From: Alphaproteobacteria bacterium
Lineage (GTDB): Bacteria; Pseudomonadota; Alphaproteobacteria; Micavibrionales; Micavibrionaceae
Reading direction: 5' to 3'
Assembly: GCA_030427385.1 (NCBI GenBank)
Contig: JAUHWR010000001.1
Location: 1,364,001 to 1,428,000 of the forward strand
Length of the DNA: 64,000 bases
Below the pieces are notes generated by a model. The model searched no databases. It worked only from the letters and a program-made list of their open reading frames with translations, and was not told the origin of the DNA. Positions 8,173 to 16,601 of the stretch are shown in pieces (position 1 is the stretch's first letter; the number at the start of each line of letters is the position of its first letter). Position numbers and translations under genes: made by a program.

Positions 8173-10455
8173 ATGGCTAGCGAAACCCTAGAGCAGACCG
8201 CTCTGAATTATCATAAATTCCCAACGCCCGGGAAGATTTCTGTCAAAGTAACAACGCCAATGGCAACGCAACGAGATTTAGCGCTTGCTTACTCCCCCGG
8301 AGTGGCGGCTCCTTGTTTGGAAATTGAAAAAGACCCTTCAAAAGCGCTCGATTATACATCTCGCGGAAATATGGTTGCGGTAATCTCTAACGGGACGGCC
8401 GTATTGGGGCTTGGAAATATTGGCGCTTTAGCTTCAAAGCCAGTAATGGAGGGAAAATCAGCCCTGTTCAAAAAATTTGCGGATGTCGATTCGTTTGATT
8501 TGGAAGTTGCCGAGGAAGATCCGGATGCATTTATTGAATGTGTCGCCCGTCTTGAGCCATCATTCGGCGGGATTAATCTGGAAGATATTAAAGCGCCGGA
8601 ATGCTTCTATATTGAGGAAAAGCTGCGCGAGCGCATGAATATTCCGGTATTCCATGATGATCAACATGGCACAGCGATTATTGTTACCGCGGCGCTAAAA
8701 AACTGGCTGCATTGGTCGGGGCGCGATATTAAAAAGGTAAAACTGGTCGCCAATGGCGCCGGCGCATCCGCAATTGCTTGCCTGAATTTGATCACACATG
8801 CCGGCGTCCCCAGAGAAAACATTATCGTTTGCGATCGTAAAGGCGTGATTTATAAAGGCCGTAATGAAGGTATGGATCCCTATAAAGAAGCATTTGCCAA
8901 TGATACGGATCGCCGCGACCTGACAGAGGCGCTGAAAGGGGCAGATATTTTTCTTGGCCTATCCGGCCCGAATATGCTGGATGAAGATATGGTTGCAAGC
9001 ATGGGCGATGCCCCGCTGATTATGGCTCTTGCGAACCCAACGCCGGAAATCTTGCCTGAACTGGCTAAAAAAGCAAAGCCCAATTGTGTGGTTTGCACCG
9101 GACGTTCCGATTACCCCAATCAAGTTAATAATGTTTTATGCTTTCCATTTATTTTCCGTGGTGCGTTGGATGTCGGCGCGACAAAGATTAATGAAGAAAT
9201 GAAACTGGCATGCGTTGAGGCCATTGCCGAATTGGCACGCCGTGAAGCCAGCCCCGAAGTTGCCTCTGTATATGCAGGCGAAGAACTTGAATTTGGACCG
9301 GATTATCTGATCCCGAAACCATTTGATCCACGATTGATCATAAAAGTGCCTATTGCCGTGGCAAAGGCCGCCATGGATAGCGGCGTTGCATCCCGCCCCA
9401 TTAAAGATTTCCATGCATATGAGCAACGCCTAACACAATACTTCTATAAAACCAACCAAGTCATGCAACCCATTTTTGAGCGCGCCCGTAGCGCCCAGAA
9501 GCGCATTGTTTACGCCGAAGGTGAGGAAGAAAAAGTCCTTCGCGCCATTCAAGTTGTTGTTGATGAAAAACTCGCGATTCCGCTCGTCATCGGTCGCCGT
9601 AAAGTCGTTGAAACGCGCATCAAAAAATTCCGCCTACGTTTAAAAATTGACGAAGATTTTGAACTGGTTGATCCTGAAAATGATAAACGCTACCGCGATT
9701 ATTGGGAAACATATCACCAAATTATGGAACGACGCGGTATCACTCCGGCGGTGGCGCGGACGATTATTCGCTCCAACACCACTATCATCGCTGCATTATT
9801 ACTTCATAAGGGCGAAGTTGATGGCTTGATCTGCGGCACTGTGGGGCAATATAAATATCATCTTAAAAACGTAATTGATATTATTGGCTTAAAAGAAGGC
9901 GTTGAAACCGCTGCTGCTCTGGGTATCCTCAGCACGGAAAAAGGCACCTTTTTTATTACGGACACACAAGTCACGCCAGAACCGACTATGGATCAAATCT
10001 GCCATACGACCTTAATGGCGGCGGAAGAAGTCAAACGATTTGGTATTATACCCAAAGTCGCCATGGTCTCTCACTCCAATTTCGGCGTCCATGAAGGTAG
10101 CGCCTGCAAAATGCGCCGTGCGGTGGAATGCCTGCATCAACTCTCACCGGATTTAGAAATTGATGGCGAGATGCATGCTGATTGCGCTCTGGATGAAAAT
10201 ATCCGTAAAGAAATCATGCCAAATACAACACTTCATGGACAAGCAAACTTATTGGTCATGCCCAATATCGAGGCGGCGAATATTTCCTTCAATATGTTGA
10301 AAGTTATGGCAGAAGGAATCAGCATTGGCCCCATTCTATTGGGGGTTTCTCGCCCTGCACATATTCTGACTTATGCGGCGACAGTACGTAGTATTGTAAA
10401 CATGACCGCGTTGACCTCTGTTAGCGCACAAGTATATGAGGCCGATTCAAAATAA
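8173..10455 (+). CDS. maeB: NADP-dependent malic enzyme (MaeB type) with C-terminal phosphotransacetylase-like domain
   Basis: Oxidatively decarboxylates malate to pyruvate with NADP+, linking the TCA cycle to pyruvate and NADPH. It is 760 residues from the ATG at 8173; the track's TTG at 8164 adds three residues and has no better ribosome site. The N-terminal malic domain shows 'AYSPGVAAPC', 'HDDQHGTAIIV' and the NAD-fold 'VANGAGASAIACLNL'. From about residue 430 a phosphate acetyltransferase-like domain follows ('RIVYAEGEEEKVLRA', 'FFITDTQVTPEPT', 'LVMPNIEAAN'). That domain is usually catalytically inactive but regulatory (acetyl-CoA response) and is standard for MaeB, so the fusion is not novel. 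Monocistronic by context. Confidence 0.95.
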   Translation: MASETLEQTALNYHKFPTPGKISVKVTTPMATQRDLALAYSPGVAAPCLEIEKDPSKALDYTSRGNMVAVISNGTAVLGLGNIGALASKPVMEGKSALFKKFADVDSFDLEVAEEDPDAFIECVARLEPSFGGINLEDIKAPECFYIEEKLRERMNIPVFHDDQHGTAIIVTAALKNWLHWSGRDIKKVKLVANGAGASAIACLNLITHAGVPRENIIVCDRKGVIYKGRNEGMDPYKEAFANDTDRRDLTEALKGADIFLGLSGPNMLDEDMVASMGDAPLIMALANPTPEILPELAKKAKPNCVVCTGRSDYPNQVNNVLCFPFIFRGALDVGATKINEEMKLACVEAIAELARREASPEVASVYAGEELEFGPDYLIPKPFDPRLIIKVPIAVAKAAMDSGVASRPIKDFHAYEQRLTQYFYKTNQVMQPIFERARSAQKRIVYAEGEEEKVLRAIQVVVDEKLAIPLVIGRRKVVETRIKKFRLRLKIDEDFELVDPENDKRYRDYWETYHQIMERRGITPAVARTIIRSNTTIIAALLLHKGEVDGLICGTVGQYKYHLKNVIDIIGLKEGVETAAALGILSTEKGTFFITDTQVTPEPTMDQICHTTLMAAEEVKRFGIIPKVAMVSHSNFGVHEGSACKMRRAVECLHQLSPDLEIDGEMHADCALDENIRKEIMPNTTLHGQANLLVMPNIEAANISFNMLKVMAEGISIGPILLGVSRPAHILTYAATVRSIVNMTALTSVSAQVYEADSK

Positions 10456-10492
10456 TCTCTTTTTAGGGGTTCACATATCTACTTGAGATCCT

Positions 10493-10511
10493 TATGTTCT
10501 TTTTGAACATA
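10493..10511 (+). promoter_or_regulatory. Inverted repeat abutting the ribosome site of the aldo/keto reductase gene
   Basis: TATGTTC-TTTTT-GAACATA is a perfect 7-bp inverted repeat whose last base begins the AGGAG ribosome site. It could be a repressor operator overlapping the leader or an RNA hairpin that modulates ribosome access. It is AU-rich and so weak as an RNA stem, which favours a DNA operator. Confidence 0.35.
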
Positions 10512-10525
10512 GGAGATAAATACAT

Positions 10526-11587
10526 ATGAAATTCAATCAGCTTGGACAAACCAATTTAAAAGTCAGCGAGATTTGTCTTGGTACAATGACATGGGGTAAA
10601 CAAAATACGGAAAGCGAAGGCCATGAGCAAATGGACTATGCCGTATCCCAAGGTATTAATTTCTTTGACACCGCAGAATTATATGCTGTCCCCCCCGAGG
10701 AAAAAACTCAAGGTCTGACCGAAACATATATTGGTAATTGGTTCAAAGAGCGCGGTAATCGCAGCGATATTATTTTGGCATCCAAAGCCACAGGCAAAAT
10801 GGGAGGTAGCGGTCTACCCTGGATCAGAAACGGTGAAGGCTTGAACAAAGCCAATCTGGAAGATGCATTGGAAGGCTCCCTAAAACGCTTACAGACCGAT
10901 TATATTGATCTGTATCAACTTCATGCTCCAAATCGTTCCTATCCGCACCACGGCAAACATTGGGGCGGGATGATCGACTTTACCACTGATACGAATACCC
11001 AAAAAGAAGTGGATGAATTTTGTGATATTCTGGAGACATTAACAGGATTCGTGAAAGACGGAAAAATCCGTCATATAGGCCTTTCAAATGATACAGCTTG
11101 GGGCATGATGAAATATCTTAGCCTATCCGATACCAAGAATTTTGTGCGCCTGACCTCAATCCAGAATGAATATAGCCTGATGTACCGCGTGGATGAGGTT
11201 TATATCGGGGAAGTTTGCGTACGTGAAGATATTGCTTATCTGCCTTATTCTCCCCTTGCCGGCGGCTCAATCAGCGGCAAATACCTAGACGGCGCCCGCC
11301 CCGCAGGCAGCCGTTGGTCACTTGACAACCGCCCAAATCAACGCGATACAGAAACCGCGCAAAAGGCCATTCGTTCCTATATTAAAGTTGCCGAAAAACA
11401 TGGGTTGGATGTATGCCAAATGGCACTACAATTTGTAACCCAGCGTCCGTTTGTCACATCAAATATCATTGGCTCAACCTCTATGGAACAATTGAAGCGC
11501 GATATCGGGTCAAAAGATGTCGTCTTAAATGATGAGATTATGGCGGACATTGACGCGGTTTATAAGCAATATCCGATGCCTTATTAA
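10526..11587 (+). CDS. Aldo/keto reductase (Tas-like)
   Basis: A 353-residue NADPH-dependent aldo/keto reductase with a TIM-barrel fold. Seen are the N-terminal 'EICLGTMTWGKQN', the catalytic Asp/Tyr segment 'FFDTAELYAVPPEE', the catalytic Lys in 'ILASKATG', the His in 'LYQLHAPNRS' and the cofactor-binding end 'TSNIIGSTSMEQLKRDI'. The overall pattern (YAVPPEE, 'FKERGNRSDIILASK', 'LSLSDTKN') is closest to E. coli Tas and related reductases. It has its own strong ribosome site AGGAG and an inverted repeat just upstream, suggesting independent regulation. The physiological carbonyl substrate is unknown. Confidence 0.93.
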   Translation: MKFNQLGQTNLKVSEICLGTMTWGKQNTESEGHEQMDYAVSQGINFFDTAELYAVPPEEKTQGLTETYIGNWFKERGNRSDIILASKATGKMGGSGLPWIRNGEGLNKANLEDALEGSLKRLQTDYIDLYQLHAPNRSYPHHGKHWGGMIDFTTDTNTQKEVDEFCDILETLTGFVKDGKIRHIGLSNDTAWGMMKYLSLSDTKNFVRLTSIQNEYSLMYRVDEVYIGEVCVREDIAYLPYSPLAGGSISGKYLDGARPAGSRWSLDNRPNQRDTETAQKAIRSYIKVAEKHGLDVCQMALQFVTQRPFVTSNIIGSTSMEQLKRDIGSKDVVLNDEIMADIDAVYKQYPMPY

Positions 11588-11656
11588 TAATCTTGCGCTC
11601 ATTATGTCTTATCGCTAATATCCATTCCTATATAAAATAATATTATAGGAACTAAA

Positions 11657-13039
11657 ATGGAATTTATTATATTTTGCGCTGTGAGCACAGCCATATTTGT
11701 TGGCATCGCATTATTTGCCGCGTTAATTTTTCGCCGCGTAGTTGAAACTAATGAAGTCCATATTGTTCAAGCTGCAAGATATACTAAATCTTACGGTAAA
11801 GATACGCCAAACGGAAATACTTATTACGAATGGCCGCACTGGTTTCCGGTAGTTGGTGTTACTAAAATTATAATGCCGGTTTCTGTATTTGATTTGCGCC
11901 TTCAATCTTACGAAGCATATGATGTTGGCCGCGTTCCATTTGTGGTCGATATTGTGGCCTTCTTTAGAATTAATGATAGTAATTTAGCCGCGCAGCGCGT
12001 TGAAAGCTTTCAGGAATTACATGAGCAACTAACCGCAATTGTACAGGGCGCAGTTAGAACAATTCTCGCTTCCCATGACATTGATAAAATCATGTTGGAA
12101 CGTAGTATATACGGCGAGCAATTCACCATTGCCGTTCAAGATCAACTCGCAAGCTGGGGCGTGGTGCCCGTTAAGAGCATCGAATTGATGGATATACGCG
12201 ATGCACCGGATAACCGGGTGGTGCATAATATTATGGAGAAAAAGAAATCTCTGATTGAGATGGAATCTCGCACCGAAGTGGCGCAAAATATGAAAAAAGC
12301 GCAAATTGCTGAGATCGAAGCACAACGTGAGACAGATATTCAAGCTCAACAAGCTCAACAAGCCGTTGGCGAGCGCACCGCACAAAAAATAAAAGCGGTC
12401 GGTATCGCAGACGAACAAGCTTTACAGGAAATTAAAGAACAACAGCGCGTCACAAAAGAAAAAGAAATGGCTGTTATTCAAGTACAGCAAGTGCGCCAGG
12501 CTGATATTACACGTGAGGCAAATGTTGTTAAAGCGGATGAAGATCGCCAAACAACTGTTATTATTGCCGAAGGTAAATTAGAGCAAACTAAGAAAGAATC
12601 CGAGGGAATTCAAATCGAAGGCGCCGCGCGCGCGGAGGCTGAAAAGCTTATGCAACTTGCTCCCGTTCAGGCACAAATTGCTCTGGCAAAAGAAATCGGA
12701 CAAAACGAAGGATACCAGAATTATCTGGTCGCTATCGAGGCTGTTGCCGCTAATCAGATTGTTGGTATTGAACAAGCAAAAGCATTGACCGCTGCCGATG
12801 TTAAAGTCATTGCCAATACTGGCGGGCCTGTTGATGGTATGACCAATGTTATGGAGCTATTTTCTGCCCGTGGCGGCACACATTTTAGCGCCATGTTAGA
12901 AGGAATGGCTCAGTCTGAAGAAGGACAAAAGCTCCTAGAAAAATTTGGCCTCCATAAGAAGAAAGCGATTAATAATTTACCGGAAAAGAAAGTGGAACCT
13001 TCCGTAGATTATGGACAGGTTCAAAAGCCAAAGACGTAA
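11657..13039 (+). CDS. Flotillin-like SPFH/band 7 protein
   Basis: A 460-residue flotillin. An N-terminal membrane segment (about residues 3-25, 'FIIFCAVSTAIFVGIALFAALIF') anchors it to the inner membrane. An SPFH/band 7 domain follows (about 30-200, with 'GRVPFVVDIVAFFRI' and 'MLERSIYGEQF'), then a long Q/A/E/K-rich coiled coil (about 200-340, 'AQRETDIQAQQAQQAVGER') and a tail with 'GGPVDGMTNVMELFSARGGT'. Flotillins form ring-like oligomers in ordered membrane zones. No NfeD-type partner is adjacent. It is followed by a stem-loop between it and the convergent ilvB gene. Confidence 0.9.
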   Translation: MEFIIFCAVSTAIFVGIALFAALIFRRVVETNEVHIVQAARYTKSYGKDTPNGNTYYEWPHWFPVVGVTKIIMPVSVFDLRLQSYEAYDVGRVPFVVDIVAFFRINDSNLAAQRVESFQELHEQLTAIVQGAVRTILASHDIDKIMLERSIYGEQFTIAVQDQLASWGVVPVKSIELMDIRDAPDNRVVHNIMEKKKSLIEMESRTEVAQNMKKAQIAEIEAQRETDIQAQQAQQAVGERTAQKIKAVGIADEQALQEIKEQQRVTKEKEMAVIQVQQVRQADITREANVVKADEDRQTTVIIAEGKLEQTKKESEGIQIEGAARAEAEKLMQLAPVQAQIALAKEIGQNEGYQNYLVAIEAVAANQIVGIEQAKALTAADVKVIANTGGPVDGMTNVMELFSARGGTHFSAMLEGMAQSEEGQKLLEKFGLHKKKAINNLPEKKVEPSVDYGQVQKPKT

Positions 13040-13070
13040 AAGCTGTCTCTTTAAGTCAACGTTAAAATAG

Positions 13071-13108
13071 AGTTTGGGCGTGTCGAAATATTCTCATACG
13101 CCCAAACT
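13071..13108 (-). terminator. Stem-loop between flotillin gene and ilvB, probable terminator
   Basis: AGTTTGGGCGT (13071-13081) pairs perfectly with ACGCCCAAACT (13098-13108) around a 16-base loop. On the minus strand the stem is followed by CTATTTTAAC, a moderate U-tract, so it most likely ends the ilvB transcript. On the plus strand the run is weaker. Confidence 0.65.
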
Positions 13109-13122
13109 ATAACGGATAGAAT

Positions 13123-14928
13123 CTAAACTAGCTTCTTATCAAACTGCTCTGCATCTGCCGCCAGAATCATCTCATTATGCGCTTTGCCTGACGGAATCAT
13201 CGGGAAGCAGTTTTCTTTTGGGTCAACGCGGACGTCAACGACGACTAGGCCGTCATGTGCCAACATTTCCTGTATCACGCCGTCAAGTTCGGATGGGTTC
13301 GAGGCGCGAAGGCCTTTCCCGCCATAAGCTTCCGCCAATTTCACAAAATCAGGAAGGCTTTCGGAATAGCTCTCGGAGTAACGCTCCCCATGCAGCAATT
13401 CCTGCCATTGGCGTACCATGCCCATCCATTCATTATTCAAGATGAACACTTTTATAGGCAGGCGGTATTGAACGGCGGTCGTCAATTCTTGGATATTCAT
13501 CAGGATAGACGCCTCCCCCGCAATATCAATCACCAAACCATCAGGATGCGCGATTTGCGTTCCAACCGCCGCAGGAAGACCGTACCCCATGGTGCCAAGA
13601 CCGCCAGAAGTCATCCATCTATTCGGTTCATTAAATGGTAAATATTGTGCCGCCCACATTTGGTGTTGCCCAACTTCGGTCGTAATATATGCATCACGCT
13701 TATCTTTATCGATAAAATGCTGCAAGCGTTCGAGCGCATATTGCGGCTTAATGATCTGATCCGAGTGCTTATAGGCAAGACATTTCTTCTCCCGCCAACC
13801 TTCAATTTCACTCCACCAATTTGATAGTGATTTCTGATCCGCTTTGAAACCACCTTTTTTCCATGCGGAAATCATTGCCTTAATAACTTCGGCGGCATCA
13901 CCAATAATAGGAAGCTCAACCTGCACGACTTTATTAATCGAGCTTGGATCAATATCCACATGGATTTTTTTAGAATTAGGCGAGAATTTTGATAATAGCC
14001 CCGTCACACGGTCATCAAAACGCGCCCCAATATTGATCATAACATCACAGCCATGCATTGCCATATTCGCCTCAACTGTGCCATGCATCCCCAGCATCCC
14101 CAGCCATTTTTCATCTGAAGCGGGAAACGCACCAAGCCCCATTAAAGTTGATGTAATGGGAAAACCCGTTAGTCTGACTAATTCTCTAAGCGCTTTGGAG
14201 GCTTCCGGCCCGGCATTAATAACGCCGCCGCCCGTGTAAAAAATCGGTTTTTTTGCCGACGCCATCAATTCCACGGCTGCGCTAATTGCCGCATCTTCAG
14301 GAGTTGTTTTAGGATTATAACGCCCCTCTAGCAAACATTCTTCGGCGCTTTTATATATACCTACGGCGAATTGAACATCTTTTGGTAAGTCAATCACAAC
14401 GGGGCCAGGGCGGCCGGAACGCGCCACGTGGAATGCCTCATGGATAACTTCTGCTAATTTATTTACATCTTTCACCAGATAATTGTGCTTTGTACATGCC
14501 CGTGTAATGCCGGTTGTGTCTGCCTCTTGAAAGGCGTCCGTGCCGATAAGGAATGTCGGAACCTGTCCGGTAATACAAACCATTGGAATGGAATCCAGCA
14601 TGGCATCCGTTAAGGCCGTAACTGCATTGGTTGCCCCCGGTCCGGATGTCACCAGACACACACCAACCTTACCCGGTGTTGAACGCGCATATCCTTCGGC
14701 GGCATGACCTGCCCCTTGCTCATGACGCACTAAAACATGCTTAATGTGATTTTGCTGAAAAATAGAATCGTAAATTGGTAGAACCGCGCCGCCAGGATAA
14801 CCAAAAATCGTGTCCACCCCTTGCTCTTTTAAAGCGCGAAGAACCATGTCCGCTCCGGTCATTTGGTCTTGTTTGGTATTCGAAATGGGCATTTTTTTCA
14901 TCATCTGTTTTATATCTGCGCCGGCCAT
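13123..14928 (-). CDS. ilvB: Acetolactate synthase large subunit
   Basis: The catalytic subunit of acetohydroxyacid synthase, a ThDP/FAD enzyme catalysing the first common step of Val, Leu and Ile synthesis. At 601 residues it carries 'IFGYPGGAVLPIYD', the catalytic Glu in 'VLVRHEQGAGHAAEGYARS', the FAD-domain 'INIGARFDDRVTG', and the ThDP/Mg motif 'VIDIAGEASILMNIQEL' ending in 'LNNEWMGMV'. The GEAS version of the usual GDGS is common in alphaproteobacteria. The ATG at 14928 has a TAGGAGAT ribosome site. The regulatory subunit gene ilvN/ilvH, often next door, is not in the window. Expression is probably controlled by the upstream attenuator. Confidence 0.96.
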   Translation of the reverse strand: MAGADIKQMMKKMPISNTKQDQMTGADMVLRALKEQGVDTIFGYPGGAVLPIYDSIFQQNHIKHVLVRHEQGAGHAAEGYARSTPGKVGVCLVTSGPGATNAVTALTDAMLDSIPMVCITGQVPTFLIGTDAFQEADTTGITRACTKHNYLVKDVNKLAEVIHEAFHVARSGRPGPVVIDLPKDVQFAVGIYKSAEECLLEGRYNPKTTPEDAAISAAVELMASAKKPIFYTGGGVINAGPEASKALRELVRLTGFPITSTLMGLGAFPASDEKWLGMLGMHGTVEANMAMHGCDVMINIGARFDDRVTGLLSKFSPNSKKIHVDIDPSSINKVVQVELPIIGDAAEVIKAMISAWKKGGFKADQKSLSNWWSEIEGWREKKCLAYKHSDQIIKPQYALERLQHFIDKDKRDAYITTEVGQHQMWAAQYLPFNEPNRWMTSGGLGTMGYGLPAAVGTQIAHPDGLVIDIAGEASILMNIQELTTAVQYRLPIKVFILNNEWMGMVRQWQELLHGERYSESYSESLPDFVKLAEAYGGKGLRASNPSELDGVIQEMLAHDGLVVVDVRVDPKENCFPMIPSGKAHNEMILAADAEQFDKKLV

Positions 14929-14972
14929 TTTTATCTCCTATTTAATATGTGTCATAGCATGTTTTTTATAAT

Positions 14973-15002
14973 AAAAAAGCCCCGTATCTATAGATAAGGG
15001 GC
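14973..15002 (-). terminator. Rho-independent attenuator terminator in the ilvB leader
   Basis: On the minus strand a GCCCC...GGGGC stem with an inner ATCTA/TAGAT extension (14979-15002) is followed by six Ts (14978-14973). It lies 45 bases upstream of the ilvB start and downstream of a Leu/Val/Ile-rich mini-ORF, the arrangement of a classical transcription attenuator. A second stem, GTGCTTCTC/GAGGAGCGC with two G-U pairs, overlaps the 3' end of the mini-ORF and could act as the pause hairpin. Confidence 0.85.
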
Positions 15003-15029
15003 GCTTTGGTTTGTTAGTGTTTTTTCACA

Positions 15030-15098
15030 TCAAGTCCGAAGCGCTCCTCTTCCGAGAAGCACGATCACTAGGACGTTGACGAGAGTGTTCAAATTCAT
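15030..15098 (-). CDS. ilvB leader peptide (22 aa, branched-chain amino acid attenuator)
   Basis: Too short for the ORF track. From the ATG at 15098 to the TGA at 15032-15030, the peptide begins MNLNTLVNVLVIVLLG and contains 11 Leu/Val/Ile among its first 15 residues. It lies just before a strong intrinsic terminator and ilvB. Ribosome stalling at these codons when branched-chain aminoacyl-tRNAs are scarce would be expected to prevent terminator formation, by analogy with enterobacterial ilv and leu leaders. There is no good ribosome site, and the best promoter would place the transcript start at or next to the ATG, so translation may be leaderless. Confidence 0.82.
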   Translation of the reverse strand: MNLNTLVNVLVIVLLGRGALRT

Positions 15099-15103
15099 AT
15101 CTA

Positions 15104-15133
15104 AGTATTGCCGAAAAAATTACCGCATTGCAA
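15104..15133 (-). promoter_or_regulatory. Candidate promoter for the ilvB leader
   Basis: On the minus strand TTGCAA (15133-15128) and AATACT (15109-15104) are separated by 18 bases. The -10 element ends five bases before the leader ATG, so transcription would begin at about 15098. It lies within 35 bases after the stop codon of the LVIVD gene, so ilvB need not depend on that operon. Confidence 0.45.
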
Positions 15134-15138
15134 GAAAT

Positions 15139-16599
15139 TTATTTCCCGATATCAACCCAACCATTGCCATCGCAAAATTCATAGCGGTCAGCGTTATAAT
15201 TTAACGCCCCCTCAGGAGAACATGCCCCACTTCCACTTGCGGGATCACCCATATTAAATAATGTTGTACCATTACAATAAACCATCGCATCAGTTGAAAA
15301 GTCGTAGTAATATTCGCCAGGATTACTGCAAGCGGTTCCAGTATCGCTTTGCAAGCGGTAAATTGATATGGAATCATGAGCATAAGCTGATACATAAATT
15401 AGGCCGTCTTGTATAACTACACCATTTAGTTCATCTAAAAATGTTGAATTGCTTACGGTATAAACCCGTGTGGGTAGGGCTGGATCACTTATATCTATAA
15501 TAGACAGACTATCACTGGTATTGGCAGTAACATAAGCATAGTTCCCTTCCAAAGCAATTTCCCATGGAACATTCATATTGGCAGCATCAGAAATGGCGCC
15601 AACAATAGTTGGCGTAGCTGGGTTGCTGATATCCACAACGGCAACGCCATCTGCCCCTTGTGCCACAACATAAGCATAATTACCGCGTACCTCGACGTCA
15701 AGCGCACCATTCAGGTCTGTACCATCATCTACTACACCCACGACAGATGGGGATGTCGGATCACTTATATCAATCACGCTTAAAGTATCTGAATTAAATG
15801 CAACCACATAGGCGTAGTTTCCTTGGATATCAATGCCTTCAGCTAGTCTCATACCGTTTAAGGCGTTGGAGTCAGTAAGAGTGGTTTCCAGTGTAGGAGA
15901 CGCTTTATCACTAATGTCTACAACAGCAATTCCATGATTGTTGCGTGAAGTTATGAAGGCATAGTTTCCTGAAATTGCAATATCCCGCGCATCATCTAAA
16001 TTCGTTGAATCTACAAGAACGCCACCAGCGCCGCCACTAGGGGCGGACATATTTGTCGGATCACTTATATCAACGATGACCAAGCTATCATTAGTCGATG
16101 AGACCAGATATGCATAATTTCCTTCTAAAATAACCTTGAACGGCCCCGTTAAATTTGACGAATCTTGATATTGGTCAACAAAAGTGGGGCTGGATGGGTT
16201 GGATACATCGGTGCTAATTAGGCTTTTTACTAAACCACCAGCAAGTGAGAATACATAATCACCAGATACGGCCAAAGCACGCGGGTTTTTATAATATGAT
16301 CCTGTGCTCAGTGTTGCAAGTTTTGTAAGGGTGTGATCACTGGCATCAATCATGTTTATCCATTGTGTATCATCACAATATTGTAAAATATTAGAGCCGG
16401 TCCGGTATTCTATGTCGCCTTCTTGACCGGGATTACCATCTTCATCATTAAAACATGCGGCGTAAACGGGGGTAAAAGACAAGATAAAAAGCGCGCAAAA
16501 CGCCCCCAAAAAGAATTGTTTTTTTTCTTTAAATTTACGTGTTTTTTTTACGCTACAACTCAATACTTTTTCTCTGGTCATGTGATATAACTCGTCCAT
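15139..16599 (-). CDS. Secreted LVIVD-repeat beta-propeller protein with two-cysteine cassettes
   Basis: The ATG at 16599 (MDELYHMT) has a GGGAAA ribosome site just after the preceding stop, giving 486 residues; the track start at 16623 overlaps that gene. A basic stretch precedes a signal peptide ending '...FTPVYA|ACF'. A central run of seven repeats of the type 'GNYAYVV..x(6)..LSVIDISDP..P' matches LVIVD repeats and should fold as one seven-bladed propeller. The propeller is bracketed by a small cassette, C-x(n)-G-[DE]-x-Y-...-x-YC-[DN]-..-W, once after the signal peptide and twice at the C-terminus, where the protein stops at 'WVDIGK'. It is the third gene of the giant-protein operon and is probably exported to the cell surface. 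Function unknown; adhesion or scaffold binding is an inference. Confidence 0.8.
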   Translation of the reverse strand: MDELYHMTREKVLSCSVKKTRKFKEKKQFFLGAFCALFILSFTPVYAACFNDEDGNPGQEGDIEYRTGSNILQYCDDTQWINMIDASDHTLTKLATLSTGSYYKNPRALAVSGDYVFSLAGGLVKSLISTDVSNPSSPTFVDQYQDSSNLTGPFKVILEGNYAYLVSSTNDSLVIVDISDPTNMSAPSGGAGGVLVDSTNLDDARDIAISGNYAFITSRNNHGIAVVDISDKASPTLETTLTDSNALNGMRLAEGIDIQGNYAYVVAFNSDTLSVIDISDPTSPSVVGVVDDGTDLNGALDVEVRGNYAYVVAQGADGVAVVDISNPATPTIVGAISDAANMNVPWEIALEGNYAYVTANTSDSLSIIDISDPALPTRVYTVSNSTFLDELNGVVIQDGLIYVSAYAHDSISIYRLQSDTGTACSNPGEYYYDFSTDAMVYCNGTTLFNMGDPASGSGACSPEGALNYNADRYEFCDGNGWVDIGK

Positions 16600-16601
16600 T
16601 T

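Noticed and set aside
8173-10455. Malic enzyme with a second enzymatic domain as a novel fusion
   Set aside because: A phosphotransacetylase-like C-terminal domain is the standard architecture of MaeB-type malic enzymes.
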